Source: Stomatobaculum sp. F0698
GTDB taxonomy: Bacteria; Bacillota; Clostridia; Lachnospirales; Lachnospiraceae
Assembly (NCBI RefSeq): GCF_030644385.1
Contig: NZ_CP130060.1
Location: forward strand, 186,001-250,000
Length of the DNA stretch: 64,000 nucleotides
Direction of reading: 5' to 3'
Shown here in pieces: positions 1 through 8,502 of this stretch. Positions within the stretch are counted from its first letter, which is position 1. Each line of letters opens with the position of its first letter. The notes beneath the pieces are model-generated. The model was not told where the DNA came from, did no database searches, and saw nothing but the letters and a program-made list of their open reading frames with translations. A program made the translations under genes and the position numbers.

Positions 1-1019
1 CCGGCTTTGGTATATTTTTAGAGGATAAATCGATGGCTGATAATATCATAGAAATTGGCAGGGTATTACAAGCATCGAATCGATTTGGAAGAATTTCTCT
101 CAAGACAGAGTCGTTTAAAGATGTTGCATGCTTAATTTCACTAGCGACAATGGAAAAGATATACTCAGGTGAGGTGGTTGTATTAAATCTTGAGAAAGAG
201 TTTGTGGAACAAAATAAGAAAGCCGCTCCGCTAATCGATGATGAAGCTACTTGGGGATTTGAACGAAGCGCGGCCCAAAATTCACCAATGAAATATGTAG
301 TTAATGCTGAATTCTGGCTATATCGTCAGTTAGACAACTTGGCTGGAACGAAAATCGGAAGAGATAAGATAGTCCGTGCATATGAATATATCATACAGAA
401 GATAATAGAATGTTATGGAAAGCCGAGTTTGAAGTTCAAGACAAAAAATGCAAAATATAAGTCGTATATTCTATTCGATAATATAAATCAGATTTTTGCA
501 CACAATGGAAGGACACTAATTGAAGATATATACAAAAATCTCACTCCTTATCTCTCGGAGGATCCGGACTATCTCCATCAAAGAGCTAAATGCTACATTA
601 GATCTGCGAGTTGGGAGAAACAACCTGACAAAATAAAGAAGCTTTTAGACAATGCACGTAGAGATGCAATTGCAGCAAATAGGATATTTGAGGAACGCTA
701 CAATGAAAGCGGAAATGAAAAGGTGCAGATATCTTTCGATCATACATTGTATACGGCGGCGATTGCGCTGTGTCATTTGGCGAAACAAGAATGCTATGAA
801 AATATCAATTATAATGAGATGGCGGTCGAATTTTTGCGCAGGGCATTGTGCTCGTTGAATAATTCGGTTGAGTTTATAAAGAAGGATAAGATTTGTAATT
901 ATGGAAACATAATAGATGAAACAATTAATACCTTAATGATGAAGTATTCAACCCAGACTCCAAGAGTGCAAGAAGAAGTTAATAATTTACTCAATATCAA
1001 AAGGGAACGGGGATTTTGA
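1..1019 (+). CDS. Hypothetical protein, 3' part; frame open to window edge
   Basis: Unrecognised protein. An ATG at 33 preceded by AGAGGA gives 328 residues, but the same frame has no stop back to base 1 and reads as plausible protein (GFGIFLEDKS before that Met), so the gene may begin outside the window. The C-terminal half, from about residue 180, is helical with repeated YLHQRAKCYIRSA / LYTAAIALCHLAKQ / MAVEFLRRALCSL segments that look TPR-like. Codons are AT-rich, unlike the GC-rich core genes further right, suggesting acquired DNA. It sits beside a restriction-gene remnant and an IS scrap, so a defence role is conceivable, but no catalytic motif is visible and I assign no function. Confidence 0.6.
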   Translation, partial: GFGIFLEDKSMADNIIEIGRVLQASNRFGRISLKTESFKDVACLISLATMEKIYSGEVVVLNLEKEFVEQNKKAAPLIDDEATWGFERSAAQNSPMKYVVNAEFWLYRQLDNLAGTKIGRDKIVRAYEYIIQKIIECYGKPSLKFKTKNAKYKSYILFDNINQIFAHNGRTLIEDIYKNLTPYLSEDPDYLHQRAKCYIRSASWEKQPDKIKKLLDNARRDAIAANRIFEERYNESGNEKVQISFDHTLYTAAIALCHLAKQECYENINYNEMAVEFLRRALCSLNNSVEFIKKDKICNYGNIIDETINTLMMKYSTQTPRVQEEVNNLLNIKRERGF

Positions 1020-1042
1020 ATTAGAGGGACGCGGATTTGAAT

Positions 1043-1336
1043 TCCAGAGCCACTGTTTCCAACTGGGTACGTTCGTATCGCGAAGAATGCTAAAACAATG
1101 ATGGATAGAAGTCCCAGTTGGAGATGATGGAAGAACTTCGTCGTCTCCGGAGTGAAAAAGCCGAATTGGAAAAGGAGAACAGTTTCTTAAAAAAAGCACC
1201 GGTATTCTTCGCGAAGGAAATAGATTAGTGGCATATCGTTTCCTTGATGAGTATAAGCAGGAGTTCGGATTGAGATGGTTTTTTAAGCTGCACATTCATC
1301 CGAACGCTTGTTACAACTACCTCAGGAAGCGGAAGA
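1043..1336 (+). mobile_element. IS3-family transposase fragment
   Basis: This stretch is nearly the same sequence as 50058-50350, the orfA 3' end and orfB start of the IS3-type element at 49894-51139. It includes the leucine-zipper-like EELRRLR segment and the FLDEYKQEFGLRW start of orfB. Small indels break every frame and neither terminal repeat is present, so it is a dead scrap. It runs directly into a truncated type III restriction gene at about 1337. Confidence 0.88.
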
Positions 1337-1613
1337 GGTCAAGATTTATGCAAAGCTCCCGAAGGGATTCCAAATTCCGACCCCGGTCGGCAATTACTCA
1401 CCGTACTGGGCCATTGTATTCCGTGAGGGCAGTGTAAAGCACGTGTACTTCATTGCCGAGACCAAGGGCAGCATGAGCAGTCTTGACTTAAGACTCATTG
1501 AGAAGGCAAAGATAAGCTGCGCAAAGCGGCTCTTTGAAAAGCTGTCAAACGGAAGCGTGCACTATGACCATGTGGACAGCTATGAAGAATTGCAGAAAAT
1601 GCTATCGTGCTAA
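1337..1613 (+). pseudogene. Type III restriction endonuclease (Res) C-terminal remnant
   Basis: The last roughly 90 residues of a type III restriction-modification Res subunit. The characteristic end is present: [26 protein letters not shown], then [11 protein letters not shown] and the [18 protein letters not shown] helix. Res proteins are normally about 900-1000 residues with an N-terminal helicase, so more than 85 percent is missing. The coding frame joins the IS3 scrap without a gap, giving an accidental 101-residue open frame from 1308. No mod gene is in the window. It is non-functional for restriction and a marker of a lost defence locus. Confidence 0.82.
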
Positions 1614-1642
1614 ATACGCGACTTTTGTAGTTTGGGAAAAGA

Positions 1643-1687
1643 AAACAGAACCGGCGTGTTCGATTCGCGCCGGTTCTGTTTCATTTT
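1643..1687. terminator. Bidirectional intrinsic terminator
   Basis: A perfect 14-bp stem (AAACAGAACCGGCG with its complement at 1668-1681) around an 11-nt loop, A-rich on one flank and T-rich on the other. It lies between the convergent res remnant (+) and the iron ABC operon (-) and can end both. Confidence 0.85.
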
Positions 1688-1703
1688 CCGCTTGCAATTG
1701 CAG

Positions 1704-2516
1704 TCAATCAAGATGATCAAGCTCCTTATGATGCTTTCCCATAGGAATTACCATAGGCGCATCTGAAGTAGGATCTGTAATGACCTTACTATCAAGCCCG
1801 TATACATCTTTTATAAGTTTTTCACTAATCACATTTTCGGGTCTTCCTTCGGCATAAAGATTCCCTGATTTGAGGGCAAATATATAGTCTGCGTATCTTA
1901 CAGAGAGATTGATATCGTGCAGAACCATAATGACGGTGGTCTTCTTAGTCCTGTTTAGCTCTCCAAGCAAATCAAGAATCTCCACCTGATATGCTATGTC
2001 AAGAAATGTCGTTGGCTCATCTAAAAATAATATATCGGTCTGCTGAGCAAGTGCGAGTGCTATCCACACCCTTTGACGCTGTCCTCCGGAAAGCTCATCT
2101 ACCGCTCTGTCTCGAAGCTCGGTTACACCCATAGTCTGCATAGCTTCTTCAATAGCCTTAAAGTCTTTATCATCCAGTCCCCGAAAGACCTTTCTATAAG
2201 GGAAACGGCCTCTGCTAATCAAATCATAGACGGTTATTCCCTCAGGTACCAGTGGCGATTGTGGCATAAGGCTTATTATTTTAGATATTTCTTTGGACGA
2301 ATACTCGGATACAGGCTTATTATCCAGATAAATATCTCCGCTCATGACTTTGTTTAACCTGCAAAAGGTTTTTAGAAGAGTGGATTTGCCACAGCCGTTT
2401 GAGCCTATGATCACTGATATTTTTCCTTCCGGTATGGTCAGATTAAGACCCTTTATGATCGCTTTCCCGTCATAACCGGCCACAAGATTTTTGGCTTCTA
2501 ATACATGGTTTCCCAT
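1704..2516 (-). CDS. Iron-siderophore ABC transporter ATP-binding protein (FecE/FhuC-like)
   Basis: Cytoplasmic ATPase of a ferric-siderophore importer, 270 residues, the usual length. Walker A GSNGCGKST is at residues 38-46, the ABC signature LSGGQRQR near 142 and Walker B ILFLDEPTTFLD near 162, followed by the H-loop VLHDINLS. It is the last gene of a four-gene minus-strand operon (binding protein, two permeases, ATPase). Its ATG overlaps the permease stop by one base (TAATG), with GAAGAGG upstream, so coupled translation is likely. The exact siderophore cannot be told from sequence; heme or cobalamin import is a less likely alternative. Confidence 0.93.
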   Translation of the reverse strand: MGNHVLEAKNLVAGYDGKAIIKGLNLTIPEGKISVIIGSNGCGKSTLLKTFCRLNKVMSGDIYLDNKPVSEYSSKEISKIISLMPQSPLVPEGITVYDLISRGRFPYRKVFRGLDDKDFKAIEEAMQTMGVTELRDRAVDELSGGQRQRVWIALALAQQTDILFLDEPTTFLDIAYQVEILDLLGELNRTKKTTVIMVLHDINLSVRYADYIFALKSGNLYAEGRPENVISEKLIKDVYGLDSKVITDPTSDAPMVIPMGKHHKELDHLD

Positions 2517-3535
2517 TAATTCACACCTCTTCTATTCATTCGAATAAGCAGATACAGCATATACGGTGCGCCTAAAAGCCCTGTGATAACCCCTACAGGA
2601 TAGTGTACCGGAAATGCATGAAAAGCCACCAAATCTGCTCCTAAAGTAAGTGTTGTGCCAACGAGTCCCGCAGGAATAAGGCTTGATTTCCCCTTTCCGG
2701 CAAGGCTTGTGGCAATTGGTCCCGAAAGAAATGCCACAGATGCGATAGGTCCTGTGACAGAGGTGGCAAATGAAACAAGTATAACTGCACCTATTATCAT
2801 TACCGAATAGGTAAGTCTTGTATTTAGTCCAAGTGATACTGCGAAGTTGTCTCCCAAAGGAATAATCTCCATATGTCTTGTAAGTGAAACCAACGCAATA
2901 GTGATTATCCCAACTACCAAAACAAGTGCAAACACATCTTCCATCTGCACGCTATTTAAGCTTCCGCTCAGCCACTGTATGGTAGTCCCTACATCGTACT
3001 CCGCAGCTTTTGCCAGTAAATAAGAAGTGACTGCTCTTAAAAGTGCTGAAATTCCTATGCCGATAAGGATCATTCTTCCATAGGTAAAATGCCCTTTGAT
3101 TACTGAAAGCTTGTAAATGATTAAAGCTGTTGCAATTCCAAATATCATCGCTAACAAGGACACTATGCTTCCCCTAAGTCCAAGCACCAGTATGAGAAAA
3201 ACCGCTGCTGTGCTTGTTCCTGCGGAAATTCCGATTACATCCGGCGAAGCAAGTGGATTGTGTAACAATGTTTGAAATACATAGCCCGCCATTCCAAAGG
3301 CAAACCCTGAAAATACGGCGCCCATCATCCTCGGAAGCCTCACATTTTCTACTGCATAAGATACTCCGTCAATCGTTTCGCCAAGTAAAACCTTGATTAC
3401 ATCTCTTATGGGATAGGACACACTTCCAAAGCAAAGCTCACAGGCTGATAGAATAAGGATAATGCTAAGAAGGGCAAGTACAACAAGCCTCCATCGAAGA
3501 GTCCTTTTCTTATATCCTGCATTTAGCTCTGTCAT
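2516..3535 (-). CDS. FecCD-family iron-siderophore permease (second)
   Basis: Integral membrane permease of the BtuC/FecCD family, 339 residues, about ten hydrophobic helices. Family-typical segments are LPRMMGAVFSGFAFGMAGYVFQTLLHNPLASPDVIGISAG near the N-terminus, including the NPLASPD coupling region, and GPIASVAFLSGPIA in the C-terminal half. It overlaps the preceding permease by four bases (ATGA) and the ATPase by one. With the 3532-4536 gene it forms the heterodimeric channel, and the ATPase docks on the cytoplasmic face. Confidence 0.93.
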   Translation of the reverse strand: MTELNAGYKKRTLRWRLVVLALLSIILILSACELCFGSVSYPIRDVIKVLLGETIDGVSYAVENVRLPRMMGAVFSGFAFGMAGYVFQTLLHNPLASPDVIGISAGTSTAAVFLILVLGLRGSIVSLLAMIFGIATALIIYKLSVIKGHFTYGRMILIGIGISALLRAVTSYLLAKAAEYDVGTTIQWLSGSLNSVQMEDVFALVLVVGIITIALVSLTRHMEIIPLGDNFAVSLGLNTRLTYSVMIIGAVILVSFATSVTGPIASVAFLSGPIATSLAGKGKSSLIPAGLVGTTLTLGADLVAFHAFPVHYPVGVITGLLGAPYMLYLLIRMNRRGVN

Positions 3536-4536
3536 AGACTCTTTACCCTCCCTTTCCGAATGGCCAGAATAAATACCGGTGCACCAAGGACGGCGGTAAC
3601 GATACCCACCTCAGTCTCTCCCGGCAAGCTTATTATTCTTCCTATTACGTCTGAAATAAGCATAAGTAGAGCTGAGCCCAGAAAAGAAAGAGGCAGCATT
3701 TTACTCATTTCACTTCCAAATATCAGCCTTATAATATGGGGAATGATAAGCCCTACAAAGCCTATTGGTCCTGCAAGTGCTGTAGTAGCACCGCATAGTA
3801 GTACGGATGCAAGAGCTCCTATGGTTCTTGTCATCACTACATTCGTCCCAAGGGCAGTAGCGGCTTCATCGCCCAAAGCCAGATTATTCAAATACCCTGA
3901 TATAAACATTGATATGATAAAACCTACTATCAGGAATGGGCTAATGAGCATAATATTTTCCCAGGTTGCACTTCCTATGCTCCCTACTTGCCAGAACCTA
4001 AAAGCTTCCATTACCCTGTTATTTGGCAGCATAATGGTACTAACAAGTGAACCTAAGACTATGCTTACAGCCGAACCCGAGAGCGCCAGTTTTAGTGGTG
4101 TAGCACCGTCTTTGCCCATACTTGCCACACTGTATACAAAAACCGCGGTAACGCCTGCTCCTGTTATGCCAAGCCAGATGTATTGATAGGCAACAGTAAT
4201 ATTAAAAAATGCTATACCGGCGACCACGAAGAGTGATGCGCCGGTATTTACACCAAGTATACTTGGATCAGCAATGGGATTCCTTGTTATACTCTGCATA
4301 AGAGCCCCTGATATGCCAAGGGCGCCTCCCGCAAGTATGCCAAATACGGTTCTTGGAATTCTTTGTAATATGATAGCAGCCTCAAGGCTATCCGGATCAT
4401 TTCCGAGGAGAACGTCTACAACCTTAGAAAATGCTATGTTTTTAGCACCCAGCGATATGGAAAATACTGCCATAATAGAAAGCAGGGCTAAGCATAAGAT
4501 TATAGAAAGTACAAACTTTTTATTTCCCATGTTCAC
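3532..4536 (-). CDS. FecCD-family iron-siderophore permease (first)
   Basis: First permease of the importer, about 334 residues, FecCD family. It has LQRIPRTVFGILAGGALGISGALMQSITRNPIADPSILGVNTGA, the hallmark N-terminal block with NPIADP, and GPIGFVGLIIPHIIRLIFG, the conserved cytoplasmic-loop region. The start is a GTG at 4536 or an ATG two codons later at 4530; the AAGG upstream fits neither perfectly. It directly follows the binding-protein gene (9-bp gap) and overlaps the second permease by four bases. Confidence 0.93.
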   Translation of the reverse strand: MNMGNKKFVLSIILCLALLSIMAVFSISLGAKNIAFSKVVDVLLGNDPDSLEAAIILQRIPRTVFGILAGGALGISGALMQSITRNPIADPSILGVNTGASLFVVAGIAFFNITVAYQYIWLGITGAGVTAVFVYSVASMGKDGATPLKLALSGSAVSIVLGSLVSTIMLPNNRVMEAFRFWQVGSIGSATWENIMLISPFLIVGFIISMFISGYLNNLALGDEAATALGTNVVMTRTIGALASVLLCGATTALAGPIGFVGLIIPHIIRLIFGSEMSKMLPLSFLGSALLMLISDVIGRIISLPGETEVGIVTAVLGAPVFILAIRKGRVKSL

Positions 4537-4545
4537 TATGCCTTT

Positions 4546-5631
4546 TTATTTAACGACTGCATTGATTGCTTCAAGATAGTTCACAAGCTCTGCCTTGATA
4601 GAAAGCACGGAAGGATTGCAGGCCGCTGCAAGATTGCCGTTGCTGTCAAGCACCACTACCCTGCCTTCTTTGACTGCCGGAATCTTAGAGAAGATTGCGT
4701 CTTTTTGCAAGGCGGCAACTGTCTTATCATCACCGTAAGTTATAATGATATCCGTATCACTTAGAGCATCAACTGCCAGTTCAGAAGATATCTGCACGTA
4801 AAATGCATTTTTATCTGTTGCCAGGGCCTCTACCTTTTCAGGAAAGGTAAAGCCTAAGTCTGTAAGATATGCCCCTCTTGGATCTGCTGTTCTATAAACT
4901 GAAAAGCTGCTGAGGTCAGCTGCATTGATATAACAAATTGCTGCACTCTTGTTCGCAAGCTTAGGATATTTTGCGAAGTTTTCTTTTATAAATGCATCTG
5001 TATCTGCAACCAGCTTCTCTCCCTCGGCTCTAAGTCCTAAAGCCTCTGCAGCCTCAACTGTCTGTTCTCTCCAGGTAGTCTTCCAAGCTGTTTCTTTGAA
5101 TGGAAGGGTTGGTGCTATCTCAGAGAGACGCTTATAAGCCTTTTCATCCATTCCTGAGTAAGGGGCTACTATTATATCAGGCTTGGCTGCTGCAACAGCC
5201 TCATAGTCATAGCCTTCAAGGTCGTTAAACACATTCGGATTATCAGTTCCAAGCTCCTTAAACTTCTCCTCGGTCCAAGGTAAAAGACCCTTATCGGTAA
5301 CAGGTCCCCAGTTTGCCCTAGCTGTACCCACAGGAACAATTCCAAGGGCCAAAACTGCATCTGCATTATTCCAGTCAAGGGTAACAACCCTTTCAGGCTT
5401 AGCATTAATAACAGTTTCTCCATAAGCATGCTTCATTGCTATAGGAAAAGAAGCAGTGCTTACCGCACCGGAAGAAGATGTGCTTTCCGAAGACTTAGAT
5501 GAAGTTGTCATACTGGCACTCTTTGCCGTGGAAGAAATTTCACTTCCTCCGTTTTTAGCGCCGCAACCTGCGACCACTGCAACTGCAAGTGCCATAGGTA
5601 TTGCTGCATTCAATAGATTTTTTGCTCTCAT
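4546..5631 (-). CDS. Iron-siderophore ABC transporter substrate-binding lipoprotein
   Basis: Extracytoplasmic binding protein anchored as a lipoprotein. From the ATG at 5631, which has AGGGG five bases upstream (better than the ATG at 5649), the protein has 361 residues with a signal peptide and lipobox VVAGC (Cys23). A Ser/Thr-rich linker follows, then a FhuD/FecB-type fold: HAYGETVINAKPERVVTLDWNNADAVLALG, then YDYEAVAAAKPDIIVAPYSG, the helical-backbone type III binding proteins. It delivers ferric complexes to the two permeases encoded just downstream. The ligand is unknown. Confidence 0.92.
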   Translation of the reverse strand: MRAKNLLNAAIPMALAVAVVAGCGAKNGGSEISSTAKSASMTTSSKSSESTSSSGAVSTASFPIAMKHAYGETVINAKPERVVTLDWNNADAVLALGIVPVGTARANWGPVTDKGLLPWTEEKFKELGTDNPNVFNDLEGYDYEAVAAAKPDIIVAPYSGMDEKAYKRLSEIAPTLPFKETAWKTTWREQTVEAAEALGLRAEGEKLVADTDAFIKENFAKYPKLANKSAAICYINAADLSSFSVYRTADPRGAYLTDLGFTFPEKVEALATDKNAFYVQISSELAVDALSDTDIIITYGDDKTVAALQKDAIFSKIPAVKEGRVVVLDSNGNLAAACNPSVLSIKAELVNYLEAINAVVK

Positions 5632-6022
5632 AGCTCCCCTTTCTCGCATGCGTTTTTTACAAACGAATACCCTTCTGCTGCATCTTTGTTAAACATGACA
5701 AACCTGGCAAAAAAAATCAATATCGTTAACATACAAATATAAAAATAAGCTTACCATCATTTAGTGCAATTTTTAACGGTCTTCCCCATAACTTCCGAAT
5801 CTCCCAATGCCGACCGAATTTGTGTATATTGGATACCATACGAAAACTTCTAATGGAAGAGATTGCATTTCATCCACGTGTTATAATGTCTTATATATTA
5901 TGGGCTTCAGAGGATGCTTTCTTTTGGGAATGCACAACTTTCTTTGTGCCGGTTTTTTAGCTCACAAGAAAACGAGCGTTTTCGCACGCACTGACGAATT
6001 AAATAAATAATGACAATGAATG
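5632..6022. other. Intergenic region upstream of iron operon; no gene
   Basis: About 390 bp of AT-rich sequence. It must carry the minus-strand promoter of the iron operon, but no convincing -35/-10 pair was found. A GATATTGAT stretch around 5715-5725 (read on the minus strand) is weakly Fur-like; not enough to call. The short open frame at 5807-6010 looks random. Confidence 0.5.
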
Positions 6023-6237
6023 GAAGAACTCTGCGATGATCTGGAGATGTCTATGACGACTGCTTTTACGATTTTTGTGAAGCGCATGACCGGGAGCGGA
6101 AAATTCCGTTCGATGTCTCGGCGGATTGATTTTATTCCGAGAGCAATATAAGATATCTGAACGGAATCACAAACGATGTGTGGGAAGGCTGGGCGCATTT
6201 TACAGAGCATGTTCTCCTTAAGGATGAAGATAGCTGA
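6023..6237 (+). pseudogene. Decayed DinJ/RelB-family antitoxin
   Basis: Reads EELCDDLEMSMTTAFTIFVK in one frame, then after a shift near 6085 RERKIPFDVSAD, an in-frame TGA at 6127, FYSESNIRYLNGI and WEGWAHFTEHVLLKDEDS. These match the conserved antitoxin blocks (GLSMTTAF..FVK, REQRIPFE, NPFYSE-N, and the C-terminal HE-L segment). The N-terminal MAQVNIRMDE block is lost. No toxin follows; the GNAT gene begins 62 bp later. It is one of three loci of this family in the window (others at 6889-7167 and 36161-36680). Confidence 0.8.
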
Positions 6238-6299
6238 GCTTTCTTTGGGAGGACAGAGCGTGGGCACTAGGAAGACTTCGTTGAAAGGAGAGCAAGCGT

Positions 6300-6845
6300 A
6301 TGCAAATCGAAACCGAACGCCTGTTGCTCCGCCCCTTTGCGGAGGCGGACGCGGCGGATTTATACAAGTATGCCAAGGACCCGGAGATCGGCCCGGCGGC
6401 AGGCTGGCCGCCGCATGGCAGTGTAGAAGAGAGCCGGAACATCATCCGCCTGGTGCTGAGCGGTCCTGAGAGCTATGCCATCTGCAAAAGAGAAGACGGG
6501 CGCGTCATCGGCGCGATTGCCTTGTCAATGAACGGAGATTCGAGGCTTGCGGAAGAGGAAGATGCGTGCGAGCTCGGCTACTGGATCGGGAAGCCGTTCT
6601 GGGGGCAGGGGCTTGTCACAGAGGCTTCGGAAGCCTTACTTCGCCATGCGTTTACGGAACTCGGCATGCGGCGCGTGTGGTGCGGTTATTACGAGGGGAA
6701 CGAAAAGTCAAAGCGCGTGCAGGAGAAGCTCGGCTTTCGTCACGAAAAGACTGTGCGGGAGGTGGATGTCCCCATTTTAAAAGAAGTGCGTACCGAGCAT
6801 GTGTCGTTACTCAGCCGGGAAGCCTGGATAGAGAAGAATATGTAA
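6300..6845 (+). CDS. GNAT-family N-acetyltransferase (RimJ/RimL-like)
   Basis: A 181-residue acetyl-CoA-dependent acetyltransferase of the Acetyltransf_3 group. It opens with the typical IETERLLLRPFAEADAADL, has the strand ELGYWIGKPFWGQGLVTEA (a variant acetyl-CoA pyrophosphate loop, W-G-x-G-hydrophobic-x-T-E-A), and closes with RVWCGYYEGNEKSKRVQEKLGFRHE. Start ATG with AAAGGAGAG upstream. Substrate (ribosomal protein N-terminus, amino acid or antibiotic) cannot be inferred. It is a single gene ended by a strong terminator. Confidence 0.9.
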   Translation: MQIETERLLLRPFAEADAADLYKYAKDPEIGPAAGWPPHGSVEESRNIIRLVLSGPESYAICKREDGRVIGAIALSMNGDSRLAEEEDACELGYWIGKPFWGQGLVTEASEALLRHAFTELGMRRVWCGYYEGNEKSKRVQEKLGFRHEKTVREVDVPILKEVRTEHVSLLSREAWIEKNM

Positions 6846-6890
6846 AAAAAGCGTGCTGTCTCAAACGATTGAGAGACAGCACGCTTTTTT
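6845..6890. terminator. Intrinsic terminator
   Basis: Stem AAAAAAGCGTGCTGTCTC with its exact complement, about 18 bp with a 10-nt loop, A-rich and T-rich flanks. It ends the GNAT gene on + and the decayed yoeB on -. Confidence 0.9.
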
Positions 6891-6997
6891 AGTGATCACC
6901 ATAATGAGATCCGCATTCGACAATTTGAGCGTTTTTTTATCCTGATTTGCCAAAAGACATATGTTTCCCACGCTTCGTCATGCCATATCTTTTTCAT
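6889..6997 (-). pseudogene. YoeB/Txe-family toxin remnant
   Basis: Starts ATG overlapping the antitoxin stop (ATGA) and reads MKKIWHDEAWETYVFWQ, the family N-terminus. In a different frame, near 6900-6925, it ends QIVECGSHYGDH followed by TAA, the family C-terminus with the catalytic His-Tyr end. About 55 of some 85 residues between these blocks are gone, with a frameshift. It cannot encode an active RNase. Confidence 0.8.
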
Positions 6998-7167
6998 GAT
7001 TCTTCGATAAGTTCGTGCTCATGTACATTTCGGCCGGCTTTTATATCAGCGATGCGACGTTCCAATATGGCCATGTGTTCCGAATCATAAAAAGGATTAA
7101 CGGCAACTTCGAACGGAATTCGTTTCTCATTTACTGAATCATCAACTCTTACATTTACCTGTGCCAT
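6994..7167 (-). pseudogene. DinJ/RelB-family antitoxin with internal deletion (57 aa frame)
   Basis: An open frame of 57 residues: MAQVNVRVDDSVNEKRIPFEV then NPFYDSEHMAILERRI and a HEHELIEES end. Compared with the intact homologue at 36161 it lacks about 30 residues covering the LGMSMTTAF..FV helix of the ribbon-helix-helix DNA-binding domain, deleted in frame. It is followed by the decayed toxin with an ATGA overlap. Translation may still occur, but dimerisation and operator binding should be lost. Confidence 0.8.
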
Positions 7168-7231
7168 CGTATCACCCCCTCAAATACATTGCATAGCGTT
7201 TGCTTCTCAATGTAAAGCAATTTCGAAGAAA

Positions 7232-7621
7232 TCACAGTACCATCTGCGAGATGTTCGCACATATTCGCTTGATATCCACGTTTGAAGTGAAGTCGAGCTG
7301 CAGGTTTGCGCCGTTCGAAAAGGCGAGGAGCAGTTCGCTGTCGATGTCCAGGAGGCCTGCGGTCTCCACGCTGAAATACTGAATCTTCGAGTAGGGATAG
7401 GAGGTATAAGATACCTTCTTGCCCGTGAGGCCCTGTACGTTTGCGACAATCAGCCGCTTGTTGGTGAAGACCACCTGATCGCGTATGGTCTGGAAGGCCT
7501 GGGTGATGTTTTCGCCCGGAATGAGAAACATAGTAAGTTCGGGGCGAATGTTGGCAACGGGGATTTCCCGCAGATTCAGTAGGTTTCCGTCACCGCGGAT
7601 TCCGGAAGATATACCCGGCAT
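7232..7621 (-). CDS. Bacterial PH-domain protein
   Basis: A 129-residue protein of the bacterial pleckstrin-homology-like type (PF08000-like): LIPGENITQAFQTIRDQVVFTNKRLIVANVQGLTGKKVSYTSYPYSKIQYFSVETAG. The VVFTNKRLI.....GKK..Y.S.PY..I..FS.E pattern is diagnostic. Soluble, no signal peptide. Function in bacteria is generally unknown. Monocistronic, between the antitoxin remnant and the methyltransferase pair. Confidence 0.88.
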   Translation of the reverse strand: MPGISSGIRGDGNLLNLREIPVANIRPELTMFLIPGENITQAFQTIRDQVVFTNKRLIVANVQGLTGKKVSYTSYPYSKIQYFSVETAGLLDIDSELLLAFSNGANLQLDFTSNVDIKRICANISQMVL

Positions 7622-7680
7622 AATACTTTACCTCCTGCTGTTTTGAGACAGCATAGGGCAGACGGGGAATGGCGTCAAGC

Positions 7681-8460
7681 TTATTTGATTCCCATGAGCA
7701 GTGCGGAGTCGGCAATCATCATCCATCTGGCCTCGCATTTTTTGACAAAGAGACCGTCCGCGGTGGGAATCAGACGTACTTCCGCATACCCATCGTCCTG
7801 CAGGCTCTTTAAAAAGGCCTGCATGTCGCCGTAGGCAGAGGGATAAAAGATGTCGTGAATCACGAAGCGACCGCCTTTTTTCAGGACGCGGAGGCTCTCG
7901 CGGAGCAGAGCCTGACGGTCGCCCGGAATGTTATGGTAGACATAATTGCTGGTCACAAGGTCAAAGCTCTCGTTCGGGAAGGGGAGCTCCCGCGCATCGG
8001 CGCGGAGAAAGTGTACGTTTTTGACGCCTTCGGCGCGGGCGTTATCTTCGCATAGTTTTTGACTAAAGGAAGCGTATTCCTGTCCCCAGCGGTCCACGCC
8101 GACAAAGCTTGCCTCCGGATTTCGCTTGGCGGCGGCTATGGTGAGCGCGCCGCTGCCGCAGCCTACGTCCAGTCCCTTGCCGCCTGCGGGAAGTTTTATC
8201 CGAGAGGCGACTCCGTCTATGATGTGCTTCGCAAGTTTGCGTTTTCCGTTGTAGGAAAAGATGCGGTAGAGCATAAGCAGGTAGGCGGAACTTAGGAGGC
8301 CCACACCCGCGCCGACAAAGCTGAGTGAAGAAAGCAGGCGCAGGGCGCGGCTTTCTTTCTTTTTGCGGCAGAGGAGTCCCACGGCAAGGAAAACAGAGCT
8401 GACGCCCGCGTTGCCGTAAATAAGACCCCGCGGCATCCAGTTTTTATAATCGGCTTTCAT
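7681..8460 (-). CDS. Membrane-anchored class I SAM methyltransferase
   Basis: A 259-residue SAM-dependent methyltransferase. Two N-terminal hydrophobic segments (about residues 13-30 and 43-66) suggest membrane anchoring. The Rossmann domain follows: motif I GLDVGCGSGALTIAA, the acidic strand end VGVDRWG, motif II-like FDLVTSNYVYHN, and post-motif LRVLKKGGRFVIHDIF. It lies 42 bp downstream of a second methyltransferase on the same strand, so probably one transcript. Substrate unknown. Confidence 0.88.
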   Translation of the reverse strand: MKADYKNWMPRGLIYGNAGVSSVFLAVGLLCRKKKESRALRLLSSLSFVGAGVGLLSSAYLLMLYRIFSYNGKRKLAKHIIDGVASRIKLPAGGKGLDVGCGSGALTIAAAKRNPEASFVGVDRWGQEYASFSQKLCEDNARAEGVKNVHFLRADARELPFPNESFDLVTSNYVYHNIPGDRQALLRESLRVLKKGGRFVIHDIFYPSAYGDMQAFLKSLQDDGYAEVRLIPTADGLFVKKCEARWMMIADSALLMGIK

Positions 8461-8502
8461 CTTGATGACCTTCCTTTCTTGCGGCTTCGTTTTGAAGTCC
8501 CC

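Noticed and set aside
5705..5730. Fur box upstream of the iron operon
   Set aside because: Only partial similarity (GATATTGAT) and no symmetric partner; the operon is very probably iron-controlled, but this site is not strong enough.
5807..6010. 67-residue frame upstream of the dead antitoxin
   Set aside because: No ribosome site, odd composition, no recognisable motif.
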